Shown here: positions 43,060-54,344 of the stretch, one piece after another
Position numbering within the stretch: position 1 is the stretch's first letter
How the letters are laid out: every line of letters begins with the position of its first letter
DNA from: Selaginella moellendorffii
Taxonomy: Eukaryota; Streptophyta; Lycopodiopsida; Selaginellales; Selaginellaceae
Length of the DNA: 64,000 nt
Reading direction: 5' to 3'
Assembly (NCBI RefSeq): GCF_000143415.4
Contig: NW_003314357.1
Span: 517,795 to 581,794 of the forward strand
The notes under the pieces: model-generated
Databases searched by the model: none
What the model was told of the DNA's origin: nothing
What the model saw: only the letters and a program-made list of their open reading frames with translations
Made by a program: the position numbers and the translations under genes

Positions 43060-45789
43060 CGTTGATATAATGTTTTATATGTTTTAGCTGCCAAAGTATT
43101 TATATCTATTGGTATCTTCTTCAAGATATTCACCTTTAGCTTGACTATTCAACACTATTTTTGTTATTGTTTTGTGCGCACATAGGCACATTTGAATTTG
43201 GATTTGCCAAAGAAGACAAGACATTAGTAGCTAGATGGATATCCTACCATATGATACCAGTAAAAGTGTCTAAATTAAGTACTTTCATGTCGTTTTTAAT
43301 TAAGGTAAGTGGACATAAATGTTTGATAGTACCTTTTTAGTATTGGGCACAATTTGCCCATCTGGGTCTAAGTGTTAATGAGGAAAGGTTTGTTATTCGA
43401 GAAAGCTGAAATGTCAAATATTATATAAGATCACCTTTCATATTTGAGACATTTGCAAATTATTATTAGCAAAGAATCATGATGACAATTAATATGGTTG
43501 ACAACCCTTTTCTAGATGTCACAATAATTTTTCACAAGATGATTTATAATGTATCATTGCCAGAGGTCCATATCATAGATTGCACCACCATTCTCAACCT
43601 TGAGGCTATCCAGCCATCTTCCTCAAACCATTTTCCATTCTCACACCACATTCCCATCCGGACGTTAGAGATGAGAGGCATCTTTAATTGTCCCTGAGGA
43701 GTGTTTAGATTTGGGATTTTGGTTTAGATATAATTTTTGCATCGTCTAGATCTAGCTTTTTCCATTTTTTTTCTTTTGTTCTTTCTTTTCACTTTAGATT
43801 CAGTCACACATTCCTAATCGGAGTCACAAATTCCTTTAATAGTATGGTTGCTTGAGACTAAGGTGGTAGAGCTCAATGTCATCAATTTTTCTGACACTGA
43901 CTGGACAACATAAAAAACTCTTCCCACGCCCCTGTTCTTCATAACTTGATTGGGATCAACCAAAAATATATTACAGCAGAGATTCCCAAGATTCTATTTT
44001 ATAAAATACTGTTGCAAACGGGTTAGAGATTCAGACATACTCACTTCTACAGCAAGTAGACAGGAGCTTTATAGTAGACCTAAGGAGGATTTTTAGCATG
44101 CTTTTATGTTAACACTACTAATTAATATTAGCGTATTTACCAAGTAGTAATAAACATGTAAAGAAACTAATATTATATTTCTTAGTCTCATAATATCCAT
44201 ATACTATATAAATGCATGTTAGTTTTACTAAAGACCATAAATTAAAGTAGTTCCATAATAGAGGAATTATTTTCATTTACTGAAAAAGTTAATTAAATTT
44301 TTTAAAATTATTATTTATAAAAATATAATTACTAAATTAATAGTAATGTAAAAATTAGAAATATGTGATTAGTTCCATAATTGACTACATTATTAAATTA
44401 TTTATATAATGAATTAAATATTTTTACTTTATATCTACTCTTAGTTCCCTTATTCATAAAACATAAGCCACTTAGTTGTTTGAGTATCAGGTTTAAAAAC
44501 TTTAATCCTTGCACAAAATTTAGTATATCACTAAATTTGAAATATAATATTTATAGACTTTTTATGAATATTTTTAAAAATAAAATAATTTTTTTAAAAA
44601 AAATGTATATTTTAAAATAATAAAGACTAAAAATAACATTTATTATGCTAGTAATATATATTGAAAATAATAAATTTCTGTAAATAATAAAAAAGGACAG
44701 TTTAATAGAGTATCTATCAGGGTTTAAATATAGAATAAAAAGACCCATCAATAAGAATGCACACCCCTTTTTAATTAGTTAAAGGGTTTTAATTTTCATT
44801 GTAAATTTATGTATTGTAAACAACTAAAGTGAATAACATTTAGATTTTTCATAGTTAGGGTTAAATATTTTTTAATTTAAATTATACATCTTCTAATTGG
44901 AGAGTTTATATATGGTATTAGAGGGGTAATTATAACTACATTGGTTATTACCAACTATAAAAGTTAATATTTATTAAGAATTTAAAGGTCTTAGAAGCCA
45001 TTAAATTAGACTATAAGTTACTTATTAAAATTATTAAAATTAAATTCACGATTTATCTATACTTTATTTAAAACAATTTATAACAAAAATTTCAATTCTA
45101 TAAAATTAGTTAGGTATTAAAAGTATCTATTCTTAGCTTTGTAAATTACTATCAACATAAAATTTGACTTTTTTACTAACTTAGTAAGACTCTTAAGTAA
45201 TATTAACTTATATGATTTAATTATACATATATATATTATGATATATATATATATATTTATATATCTATAATTCAAGAAGATGTGGAATATATATTTTTTT
45301 TTTCTTTTTGTTCAGTCATTAGAATTTTCTAGTTATTTAGAAATATCATCAAACTCTTTTCTACTCATTTTGTTTTCAATATATTAAAATTAATAATTTT
45401 ATTTAGCACATAATCTGAAATTTAAATAATAAGCCAATTATATTATCAACAAAGCTGGATTGAATCTGAGACATCCATATATTTAAGTCTTTATATATAA
45501 ATCAGCGATATAATGAAATTGATTAGACCAAAACAATTTTAGTTTTTAAGTTTATTAAATAAAATATTTATAAAGCTTTATTTCAAACTTGGTATTGTTA
45601 ATTAATATTATTGTGGTTTTAAATTAACTAATTAAATCACATTGTGTTAAATTTAATATAACACTAGTGTGAAGAACTTAATATTTATTAATAAGAAATT
45701 ATTTTATTGAAAATAGAAGAAGATGTGACACATTTCTAATCTAGATTAATGAAATACCAAATACCAACACATGTCAGTTTATTAATCTA
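43060..45789. other. AT-rich intergenic island
   Basis: From about 43700 to 45780 the DNA is extremely A+T-rich, with a TA run at about 45226-45258 and A/T homopolymers. The frames found are tiny and of biased composition. I see no gene, terminal repeats or coding relic that I can name. Confidence 0.55.
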
Positions 45790-46815
45790 CTACAAGGCTT
45801 TCCATAGAACTTGATTCTTCCAATAAATAATAATATTTCCATGGTTACTAACAGTTAATGTTGTTAATATTTTGCATGAAGGTTGTGGTATACAATACTT
45901 ATTACTAGCCCAATAAGTCCTACTTTGATCATAGTTATTATCTTCCTTGGTAACAAAATTTCCATCCTTTTGTAGATGTGCATAACAACTTGGGCTGGGT
46001 TTATGCTTATGTTTGCTAATCCAAAGTGGGATACTATATCCAATTCTATACAACCTTAATTTGCAATCACTCCCCAATGTTAGCCTGAATTTTTTATTTG
46101 GCGAGGTTAAACTATTGTCAATTTGAATATAAGAGCCAACTATATCAGCTTTTTGACCAATAAGTATAGTTGAAAATGCCCAACAATTTTCATGTTGACT
46201 TGTTATATGCCAAGGGATTAAAGTCTGTTCTTGTACTTTAGATTTGTAGGATTTAGTAAAATTTACATGCATTAGCATATTCTGGGGAAGCTTGGGGAGT
46301 GGTATTGTTATCTCATAATCCATCATAAGATTGAGAAATACAACACGAATTTCTCCACAGAAAGATATCCCAAATATATCTGATGCAGCTCTTGCTCGAA
46401 CAAATCTTAGAAGACTTTCAAAAATGGTGTGCAGCTCATCACCTTGAAAGCCTATTGGACTTGTTGGATCAGTAGTGCAAGCATATGGTATAAGACTTTC
46501 TTGACCAATGACTCCAGGATCTAAAACGTATAAATTTACAGTGATCCTAAACCCTGATCTGCGGAAATCAATATTTATAGTTCGTAATGTAGATGAATAT
46601 GTTTCACCATCAAGAAATTGTGAGGAAATATATTCTTGGATGTGCCCCAAAATGCGTGTAAAGAGATTTATATTGATAGCATTGGGATTTTTAGCATAGA
46701 TTACAGTAGGCTCATTAGCTGGAACAGGAATAGGGGGAATAGGAGGTGTTGCAAATATAAATAGTATATTTAATAAACAAAAAGAGAAAAAAGTAGGAAA
46801 CAATATTAATCCCAT
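45790..46815 (-). CDS. Secreted bulb-type lectin protein with novel N-terminal domain (copy 2)
   Basis: Intronless, 341 residues with signal peptide (MGLILFPTFFSFCLLNILF), a proline-rich link (PPIPPIPVPAN), the same uncharacterised domain (VIYAKNPNAI, FRRSGFRITVNL, CTTDPTSPIGFQG, FCGEIRVVFLNL) and the same bulb-lectin part (SDCKLRLYRIG, LQKDGNFVTKED, SNHGNIIIYWKN). It is on the same strand as copy 1 with 2.7 kb of AT-rich DNA between them, so a tandem duplication followed by divergence is likely. Codon use is strongly AT-biased. The strict conservation of the FCGE and CTTDPTSP blocks relative to the variable lectin loops suggests the N-terminal part is under selection. Confidence 0.7.
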   Translation of the reverse strand: MGLILFPTFFSFCLLNILFIFATPPIPPIPVPANEPTVIYAKNPNAININLFTRILGHIQEYISSQFLDGETYSSTLRTINIDFRRSGFRITVNLYVLDPGVIGQESLIPYACTTDPTSPIGFQGDELHTIFESLLRFVRARAASDIFGISFCGEIRVVFLNLMMDYEITIPLPKLPQNMLMHVNFTKSYKSKVQEQTLIPWHITSQHENCWAFSTILIGQKADIVGSYIQIDNSLTSPNKKFRLTLGSDCKLRLYRIGYSIPLWISKHKHKPSPSCYAHLQKDGNFVTKEDNNYDQSRTYWASNKYCIPQPSCKILTTLTVSNHGNIIIYWKNQVLWKAL

Positions 46816-47108
46816 CTTGTAGAATGTTCATGTTTCTTTTGGACTACCATTTATTTAGGCAAAGTAAATTATTTTTAATCCATAGAAAAAGATTACCTAA
46901 ATACGACAATATGCAATATTATTTTCTGGGCCGTCGATGGCTGTGTTTCACATAGTCGTGATATGTAGTTGTTCTTTCGTAAATTGGCCGCTAGTGACAG
47001 ACCAGTCTCCACCTGTAGGTTGCAAATCCAAAGCTTGTCTGGAGTGCCTTGTGAGCCAAATTGCAACAAAGGAGCGAGAAAAAAGAATTCTATGCATCAT
47101 CGTCTCTC

Positions 47109-47492
47109 TTAAGAAATCACCTTCTTTGAGGTACTGATATACAAAACTGGCATGAAGAGAAGAATGATCAAATAGAGAAGAGACATCGAAAGAGAAAGAG
47201 CACTACTCCATACCATTGTTCCCACGGATGAAAGCGTCGCCATACTTGTTCTTGAGCTGCCCATTGACGTACTCCTCGGTCTGCTCCATGGCGATGTTCA
47301 TGTACCCATCCAGGCACGCCAGAATCCCTGCGCGGGCACTGTCTACTTAGATTTCTCTAGGCTGCCAATGGATCCATTACCTCGATAATCGACGCCGGAA
47401 TTGAGCTTAACGACCACCGGGCGGCCCTTGATCGAGCGCAGGAAATCCGTGGGCGTCTTGGCGGAGCCAGCGCCAATGCCACTCCCGCTCAT
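47109..47492 (-). CDS. LSM6: Sm-like protein LSm6
   Basis: Three exons, 47492-47381, 47327-47214 and 47146-47109, give 87 residues. LSm6 belongs to the LSm2-8 ring on U6 snRNA and the LSm1-7 ring in mRNA decay. The Sm fold is plain: KTPTDFLRSIKGRPVVVKLN (Sm1), the DYRG|ILACLDGYMNIAMEQ block with the RNA-contacting loop, then KYGDAFIRGNN and VLYIS (Sm2). The last exon contributes only VLYISTSKK and a short tail. The ATG is divergent from the MSL gene start 320 bases away. Confidence 0.93.
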
Positions 47493-47811
47493 TCTTACCC
47501 TAGAAAAGCCCTAAACCTCTTTATCCTAAGGGCTCTTAAAGAAAACTTTAGGGCAAGAAGAGGGGAATGGAATGGAATGGCGCGCGTCCTCCATCCGAGC
47601 GCTACGCAGCAAGAATCCATGGCGCTGTTGGAAGATCCAGCGAGGTATGGAGTAGCTAGCGCTACCGAGAATCTCTCCTTGCCACGTCAGCCAAGAAGAA
47701 ACGCAAGACTCTTGACCTTTCATAGCCCCCCGGCGGCAGGGGAGATGAAAGGTTTGGATGATCTCACCATGAAAGGTGAGAATGTCCGGCTAGGTGTTGC
47801 TCTTCGCGGCG

Positions 47812-50800
47812 ATGGCAGGACGTCACCATGCCGAGGAAATAGATACGCTCATCAGTGAGGTGACCATCGACGACGACGATGAAGAAGGTGATTTCCATCG
47901 CCACCACCAGCGCCACCGCCATCGCCACCACCAGGTCCAGGACATCCAAGTCTCCCAGGGAGATCGAGATGGAGCTCCTCCTCCTCCTCCAGCTCAAGTC
48001 ACCAAGTCGCAAGCTACGCTTCCTCCCTTGGCCTCGATCGTGGCTAGCTCGGCTTCAGAGATGTCCACGCAAATGTCAGCGTCCGCGAGGGTGGATTACA
48101 GGTCCCGGAGGCCATCGCTCATCACCGTGACAGTCCCGGTTCCACTCACGCCGGAGCTCTCCACCACGGACAACTGCAAGACCTCTCGTGTGGACAGCTA
48201 TGGAAACGAGAGCGACAGTGACAACGATCCCACGACGCCGCCGCTCATGCGCAGGATCGCTCCAAAATCCAACTTTGGGAGGTCGAGAACACGGCTGCTG
48301 GATCCTCCGCCCATGACTCCCGCGATCCGGAACCAGATCACTTCCACTCTCAAGAGCCGGAAGTTTGAAGGTGACGACGTGAGGTTCTCGCCGCCAAAGA
48401 CACCCGGCTCCGCAAAGTCGATATCTTTCGAGGATGATCAGGATCCCCTGGACGACGACTCCATACCCGGCGATAAGAATCTCAACAAGGGCGAGAGCGA
48501 GTGGCTCTACTGGATCCAGTGGGTCTCGCTCTTGATCCTCACTGCCTTGCTCGTATGCTCGCTCAAGATCGAGGAGATTGAAGGGAAGAGTTGGCTGCAA
48601 CTTAGTCTCTGGAGGTGGCAAGCGCTTGCGCTCGTTGTTATCTCGGGCCGACTTATTGCAAGCTGGATCGTCAAGGTAGGCTCTCTTTCGATTGATTTTT
48701 CTGGCTTGGATCTGACGGATTTTGTCTCTCTGGAAGCTTTTTGTAGCACTGATAGAGAGGCGTTTTCTCTTCAAGAAACGAGTGCTCTACTTCGTATACG
48801 GCTTGCGGAAGGCTGTGAAGAATTGCATCTGGATTGGCCTGACTCTCGGGGTCTGGGAAGTGATTTTCAACGGACGAGAGGATACGAAAACCGTGAGGAT
48901 CGTTACGAAGGTAGGATTTCCAAGTTTTTCTTTCTGTAATCACCAGGACATAGCCTGTTTGGTGTGATCATGCAGGTGCTGTGGTGTTTGCTCACTGGCT
49001 CTATTTCATGGATGTTGAAGGTGCTGATCTTGAAGGTTGCAGCAAATAGTTTTCACAGATCGGCGTATTTTGAGAGAATACAGGACTGCATTTTCAGCCA
49101 GTATCTCCTGGAAACACTTTCAGCTCCCCCAGCGCATGGTTGTTTGCTTGACTCTTCAAATCCCGCAAGGCCTCCAGCAGTGGTAAGTTTTCCCTTTTTT
49201 CTCCGATGTTGCTTGTCAAAGTTTTTCATTTGTCTGTTGGTTTTTTCTTGATGAGTTTGAGTTTTCATTTTATAGCTGATTTTTCTTGCCAGCCGCATGA
49301 GCAGGATTCTGCGAGCCCTTCTCAGTGGGCTTTCGCTAAAGGAGATGTCGAAAACCCCGTACAAACACCCTCCAAGTCGGCGAAAAGGAGGCTCGGTCTC
49401 TCATTTTTTTCAGCCACGCCTAAAAAGAAGCCAGAAACGCCTGTTCCTCTGATCGCGAAGAGTCCCGTTCCGATAGAGCAGAACAGGTTGCAGCAGTTGA
49501 CATCACAAGTAAGCTAAAACGATTTTCATGTTTTCTTGTTTGGCTAAACTTTGTTTCTCACAGACGGTGTCCGCTTGGACACTCCGAAGGCTAATGAAGA
49601 CGATCCGAAGCAAAAACATGACGACTTACTCGTCCATGCTCTCCCAAAACGGGGAAACCGAAATCGACAGCGAGATTGAGGCAAGGTCGGCCGCCAAAAA
49701 GGTATCGTACGATTGAAACTCAATTTTTCTGAAACGTTTTCGTGGCAGATTTTTTTTAACATGGCGAGGCCTGGGCAAAAGTACCTGACACTCAGGGACT
49801 TCTTGTATTTTCTGCCAGAGGAACAGGCAGCAAGGGCCTTTTCTCTTTTCGAGATCACAGACCAGGGGCATATTTCCAAAAAGGCGCTCGTGAAATGGGT
49901 CGTCAGTGTCTACAAGGAGCGTAGGGCTCTTGCGCTCACTTTGAGTGACAACAAAACCGTTGTTGCAAAGCTCCATCGAGTTTTTGATTTCGTAAGTCGA
50001 TCGATTCTTCTTTCTTCTTCTCCATTTGTTCTAACGTTTTCTTCTTTATCTTTGCAGGTGTTGGTGGTGGTGCTTTTTATAATTTGGTTACTTATTCTCG
50101 GAGTAGACACCTCCAAGCTGCTGGTGTTCTTCTCCTCCATTTTCATACCTTCTGTTTTTGTTTTCGGCAACATGGCGAAGGGGACGTTCGAAGCGTTGAT
50201 ATTTCTGTTTATTGTGCATCCTTACGACGTTGGAGATCGAGTATGTGTCGATGGCCAGACTTTGTTGGTCGAGGTATTCGTTTTCCAACTTCTTTTCTTA
50301 ACATTTTACGAAAAGAAAAAGTTTTTGCAGGAAATGAATGTGCTCAACACAATTTTTCTCACGTACGTATTCTGTCGCTTTATCCTTGAAGTGTGATTGA
50401 ATTTTGCTTCTGCTTTTCGCCGCAGAGGCTCGAACGAGAAGATTTACTATCCGACCTCGGTTCTCGCATCCAAGCCTCTGTCAAACTTCCATCGCAGCCC
50501 TGACCAGTGGGACGCGATCGAGTTCCAAGTTAGCGCCAACACTCCGGTTGAGAAGCTCGGTTTCCTGAAGGACAGGATGCAACGCTACATCGAAAGCCTT
50601 CCTCAGTTTTGGTATCCTGACTTTCGGATCGTCTGCAAGGACATCGAGAACAGCAACAGGATGAGGATGGCACTTTGGATGCAGCATCACCTCAACTTCC
50701 AGGTCCTCTATCCCGGTTTTACTTTTGTCCCCTCTCTTTCTCTAAGCAAACTCTTTTCTATCACTCCAGGAAGGTGGCGAGCGATTCCAAAGGCGCAGCA

Positions 50801-50922
50801 ATATGCTTCTATACATGCGGCAACAAATGGAGGATCTTGGCATATCGTATCAGCTTCCACGGCAAGAAATAGTGGTGACTGGCTTCCCTTTGCGTGACTT
50901 GCCAACACCGGTGTTGGCCTAG
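47812..50922 (+). CDS. MscS-like mechanosensitive ion channel
   Basis: A multi-exon gene starting at the first in-frame ATG 47812. MSL channels open under membrane tension and relieve osmotic stress. The N-terminus (about 220 residues) is His/Asp-rich and disordered, followed by six predicted helices: WLYWIQWVSLLILTALLV is the first, and VVVLFIIWLLILGVDTSKLL lies in the pore-proximal part. The MscS pore-lining region is FGNMAKGTFEALIFLFIVHPYDVGDRV. The C-terminal cytosolic part ends in PVLA, after a conserved EGGERFQRRSNMLLYMRQQ exon. Sequence is closest to the MSL8/9/10 group. Its stop is 43 bases from the converging gene's stop. Confidence 0.88.
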
Positions 50923-50965
50923 AAAAGATTTTGCCTCCGCGGTTTTAAAGGGTATGTGTTGGATT

Positions 50966-53050
50966 TTAGAAGTCCTTCTGCCGGTTGCTTGGTTTGAGCT
51001 GCTCCTTAAGTCTCACGAACTCGGACAGGCCCATCTCGATGGCTTTGATGCTCAGCTCCCTGCCCTCGGCGTTGCTCATCGTTTTGTCATCTCCATACGT
51101 CATGCGACGCTCGTCCAGCAGCAGCTTCCGGCGGTAGAACACCTTGTAGCAGCGGCGGAGCGTGATGATCACGATGAGAGGGAACGAGATAGCGCAGACG
51201 ACGACGAAGATCCACAGTATCTGGGACTTGTAGATGGACTCGCCCTCGACGATGAAGACGCTGCGGAGCTGGGTGCCGAAGGTGTTCACCTTGACATCGT
51301 TGGTGAAGAGCGACCAGGTGTGGTACGACTCCGAGCGCTTGGACTCGCTCAGGATCATGGCGAAGATGGGGGCGTACAGGATCATCCCAAACGCGACGTT
51401 CATGGCGGCCAGCCCCGAGAACTTGAGGACCTTGAGGTTCTCGTGCTTCTTCGGGTAGACGAAGCGGGCCAGGTACTCGAGCTCCAGGTTGGTGCATGGC
51501 ACGGTGGCGGTCACCACCGAGACCGCAGCGGTGACGAGCGCCGCCCAGGCCGTGAAGAGATCCGTGGAAGGCCCCCGGTCCATGTTGAAGGCGGTGTTGT
51601 GCTCGTCCGCGTAGGCCGTGACCGTGTCATTGAACATCACGTTGAGGAGATCGGTGTCGAGAGCAGTGATATCACACCTGGGAACGCTGGTGTTCAAGGC
51701 GATGGTGATGTTGCAGCGCCGGAGATACGACAGACTCTTCTCCACCACGTCCGAGCCGAGGCCGTAGAAGCAGAAGCTCCCGTTCGGACGTCCCAGCTCG
51801 AGCTCCTCCGTCCGGAAACCGCTCGTGTCCTCCCAGATGCTGTTCGAGAGATCGAAGCCGTTGTGACGGACGCTGTAGATGGCGGCCTTCGTCCGGCCGC
51901 TGGTGTTGCATGGAGCTCCAGGCGCGGTGTCGTTCACGAGCTCGAACGAGTCCGTTAAGTTTTTGGTGGAGGTCCGGCCATGGAGGTAGCTGTAGGCGAG
52001 CTGGAAGTTGGAGAGGGCGATGGCAACCTTGTTCCCGCGGCAGGGGGTGTCGGCGTAGCTCCCCAGCGTGAAGTTGGTGCAATAGTAGCGCCTCTCGGTG
52101 GCGGAGAAGGCGCAGCCGCGGAACTCGTCGAGGTTCTTGGTGAGAACCGGCGCGGTGGAGCACTCGTGGAGTGGACGCCGGGTATAAGGCCAGGTGATCT
52201 CGTGGGGCTGGTTCTGGAGCACCACCAGCATCCGCGTCTGGTTGAGCCCCTCCTTGAGGCTCTGGACGAGCTCGTAGCAGATCCCCGGAGGAACTTTGTA
52301 GGCCGCGTCCAGGGGTGATCGTCCGATGGCGATGGCTTCGTTGCACTGCTCCAGGCCTTCGCGCACCACCCGGAGGTGCAGTTTTGACCGGTTCGTGGCG
52401 ACGAGCCGGGTCCTGTTGATGATGTCCGAGGTGCTGCTGCTGAGTAAGACTGGAGTCACAGAGGAGGAGACAGCGAAGAACAATTGCTGCCACAAGGTAC
52501 CGTAGTTGAGCTTGGTGGGCGACTGACCATCGCCACCACCACCACCTTGCAGGAGGATCACCGGCGCGACGATGTCGCAGTCCGCGGTGATGCAGTTGTA
52601 CATGAGCACCCAAGTTGTCATCCGGATCCTCCCGGTCCCGGGGCGGCCAGTCTCGGTGGTGTACTCGGCCACCGCGGCTTCTCGGGTCGCGGCCAGGCCG
52701 CCTCGTCGCAGGAGCTCGAGCTCTTGGTCGGGGCCCCAGGAGGAGTTTGGCAGGATCCCGGCGGCGGGGGGGCCGAGCAGCAGGAATCGCCACAGCGCCT
52801 CCGGGTGCCAGTCCACGTTTGAGAGCTGCCACCATGTAGAGGACTGCTGGAGGTTGCGGCTGAGCTGCGTGATGGCCGCGAGGCTCTTGGTCACCTCGGA
52901 CAGCTTACCTCGGATCGTCCACAAGTCCAGGGAGTGCGCCGCCAGGATTCCTCCATCGCCGCCGCCGCCGCCGGCGGGAGATCTTTGGCTTCCTTCCAGG
53001 AGCAGTAGCAGCAGGAGCAATGGCAGAGAAATCCGGGCATTTGGGAGCAT
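50966..53050 (-). CDS. Large N-glycosylated membrane protein, unknown family
   Basis: Intronless, 694 residues. I start it at the ATG complementary to 53048-53050, giving an ideal signal peptide (MLPNARISLPLLLLLLLLEG). A lumenal domain of about 480 residues follows with about a dozen N-X-S/T sequons (NSSW, NRTR, NRSK, NQTR, NFTL, NLTD, NDTA, NTSG, NGSF, NITI, NTSV, NDTV) and repeated cysteines. The last 200 residues contain three hydrophobic helices (ALVTAAVSVVTATV, GLAAMNVAFGMILYAPIFAM, ILWIFVVVCAISFPLIVII) and a basic, Lys/Glu-rich cytosolic tail. No known enzymatic motif or kinase is seen. I recognise no family. The reverse-complement frames on the plus strand are shadows. Confidence 0.6.
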   Translation of the reverse strand: MLPNARISLPLLLLLLLLEGSQRSPAGGGGGDGGILAAHSLDLWTIRGKLSEVTKSLAAITQLSRNLQQSSTWWQLSNVDWHPEALWRFLLLGPPAAGILPNSSWGPDQELELLRRGGLAATREAAVAEYTTETGRPGTGRIRMTTWVLMYNCITADCDIVAPVILLQGGGGGDGQSPTKLNYGTLWQQLFFAVSSSVTPVLLSSSTSDIINRTRLVATNRSKLHLRVVREGLEQCNEAIAIGRSPLDAAYKVPPGICYELVQSLKEGLNQTRMLVVLQNQPHEITWPYTRRPLHECSTAPVLTKNLDEFRGCAFSATERRYYCTNFTLGSYADTPCRGNKVAIALSNFQLAYSYLHGRTSTKNLTDSFELVNDTAPGAPCNTSGRTKAAIYSVRHNGFDLSNSIWEDTSGFRTEELELGRPNGSFCFYGLGSDVVEKSLSYLRRCNITIALNTSVPRCDITALDTDLLNVMFNDTVTAYADEHNTAFNMDRGPSTDLFTAWAALVTAAVSVVTATVPCTNLELEYLARFVYPKKHENLKVLKFSGLAAMNVAFGMILYAPIFAMILSESKRSESYHTWSLFTNDVKVNTFGTQLRSVFIVEGESIYKSQILWIFVVVCAISFPLIVIITLRRCYKVFYRRKLLLDERRMTYGDDKTMSNAEGRELSIKAIEMGLSEFVRLKEQLKPSNRQKDF

Positions 53051-53275
53051 TGGCGAGGAAGCAATTTGCGAGCGAAACAAGGAAAGAATGCTTGACACAG
53101 TGCGATCCTACATGGTTCTCGAAAGAACACGACTGTCTCGCTTTACAATAAAGAAAAGACTCGAATCACTGCCATTACGACAGGGAATTTTAAAAAAGAG
53201 AGAAACATTCTATTTTTCTGACGTCAGCCCTAGATTGGCTTCTCACCATGGATCTGACGTGGCAGGCGCAGGGTT

Positions 53276-53283
53276 TAGGGTTT
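53276..53283 (+). promoter_or_regulatory. Telo-box upstream of the MHYLRT protein gene
   Basis: Exact TAGGGTTT, inside a 50-codon frame (53249-53401) upstream of ATG 53471. The frame is either a uORF or the front part of a spliced presequence. Confidence 0.4.
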
Positions 53284-53470
53284 ATGCGGGGAATGAACCG
53301 AGCAGCGGCTTTTCTCCGGGCCAGGTGCGAGAGGGCGCGGGAATCTGCGTCTCTGTTCGTCAAGGCTAGGTTAGATCCATTCCAGTGGAGTCTCGGTTGA
53401 GGGATTGATCGGTTGATCGATTGGCAGGAAGAAGAATGCGAGGAAAGCGCAGCGCATCGGGAGGAAGATC

Positions 53471-54204
53471 ATGCACTATTTGCGCACCGATTTCAAGGAG
53501 ATTGCTTGGCCCTCCTCGCTTCCCAATCCTCCCGGCCGGCCTCGGCGCCAGAGATTCTTCGCCAAAGAGGTAGTAGGCCTACATTCTTTGAGCTCTTTTC
53601 AAAATAATTTCTCTTCTAGACTTTGAGAGAGGCATGGAAGCTCTACAAGAAGTCGTGGACGTCCGATTTCGAGATCTATGGCGTGGTGGTGAAATCTTCC
53701 AAGAAGAAAGAAGCCGCTGGAGGTGGTGCTGCCGCTGGCCCTTCTCGTGGAACCACACCACAGGATGAAAAGTTTCCATCGATTTACGAGGAACTCGGTA
53801 CGCAAACAAAAGAAAAATGGATCGATCTTAGCAAAGTTTGATCTCACACTTCTCTTCTTTTCTTCTTCTTTTTTCCAGAAGCAGCAGTCAAGCTTGGAGG
53901 AGAGCACGTCAAGCCGGCGCTCCAGCGGATCTACATGACCCGAGCAACCGTGTACCGCGACGCCGTGCGGAGTTTCATCGATGGATACAAGCAAGGCATC
54001 CGTGAGTCTGCCGAGAAGAGCACCGCCGACGACAAAGCCACGGAACAAGTCGTCAACGAAGCCAAGCGAGCTGCCGAAGAAGCTGCAAAGTCTCAGAGGC
54101 AGTACGCCGCTCCATCGTCTTCGCCTTCTTCGTCATCTTCTTCACGTCCGCCAGAGGAAGGCGAGAAAGGCGAGAAGAAAAGCTCGGCAGCCGACGCCGG
54201 GTGA
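53471..54204 (+). CDS. Conserved plant protein of unknown function (MHYLRT type)
   Basis: Exons 53471-53569, 53620-53797 and 53879-54204 give 200 residues. Related plant proteins I have seen share an M-Y-R-T-E/D-F-K-E start, WPSSLP.PP, an R.W.LY..SW middle and a conserved helix PALQRIYMTRA..YRDA.RSFI.GY. The last third is a disordered Ser/Glu/Lys tail. No function can be assigned from sequence. An alternative join, CGGGCCAG|GTGCG near 53322 to TTGGCAG|GAAGAAG near 53429, would add a basic Arg/Ala-rich front to the same frame, which would look like a mitochondrial presequence. I chose the simpler ATG. Confidence 0.65.
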
Positions 54205-54344
54205 TGACTCGTCTTCCGTAACGCATAACCGAACTGGGAGCGTAGAGTCGCGACTCTTCGCGTTCAACTGACCCATTGCGCTGCGCGAGACGAAGGATTT
54301 CTAAAACTCCAGGCTCCAGTTTACGCTGGGAATGGGATCCAAGC

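Noticed and set aside
42064-46815. Possible ribosome-inactivating protein resemblance in the first domain (VIYTANP…, FRII.VNL)
   Set aside because: The order is vaguely similar, but the Tyr, Tyr, Glu-x-x-Arg, Trp active-site set is not seen, so I do not call it a toxin.
50894-51958. Long plus-strand frame (354 codons) opposite the orphan glycoprotein
   Set aside because: It is the antisense shadow of a GC-rich, signal-peptide-bearing gene; it has no domain and biased composition.
51672-52835. Minus-strand 387-codon Arg/Pro/His-rich frame
   Set aside because: An alternate frame of the same glycoprotein gene, with composition typical of GC-rich frame shadows.
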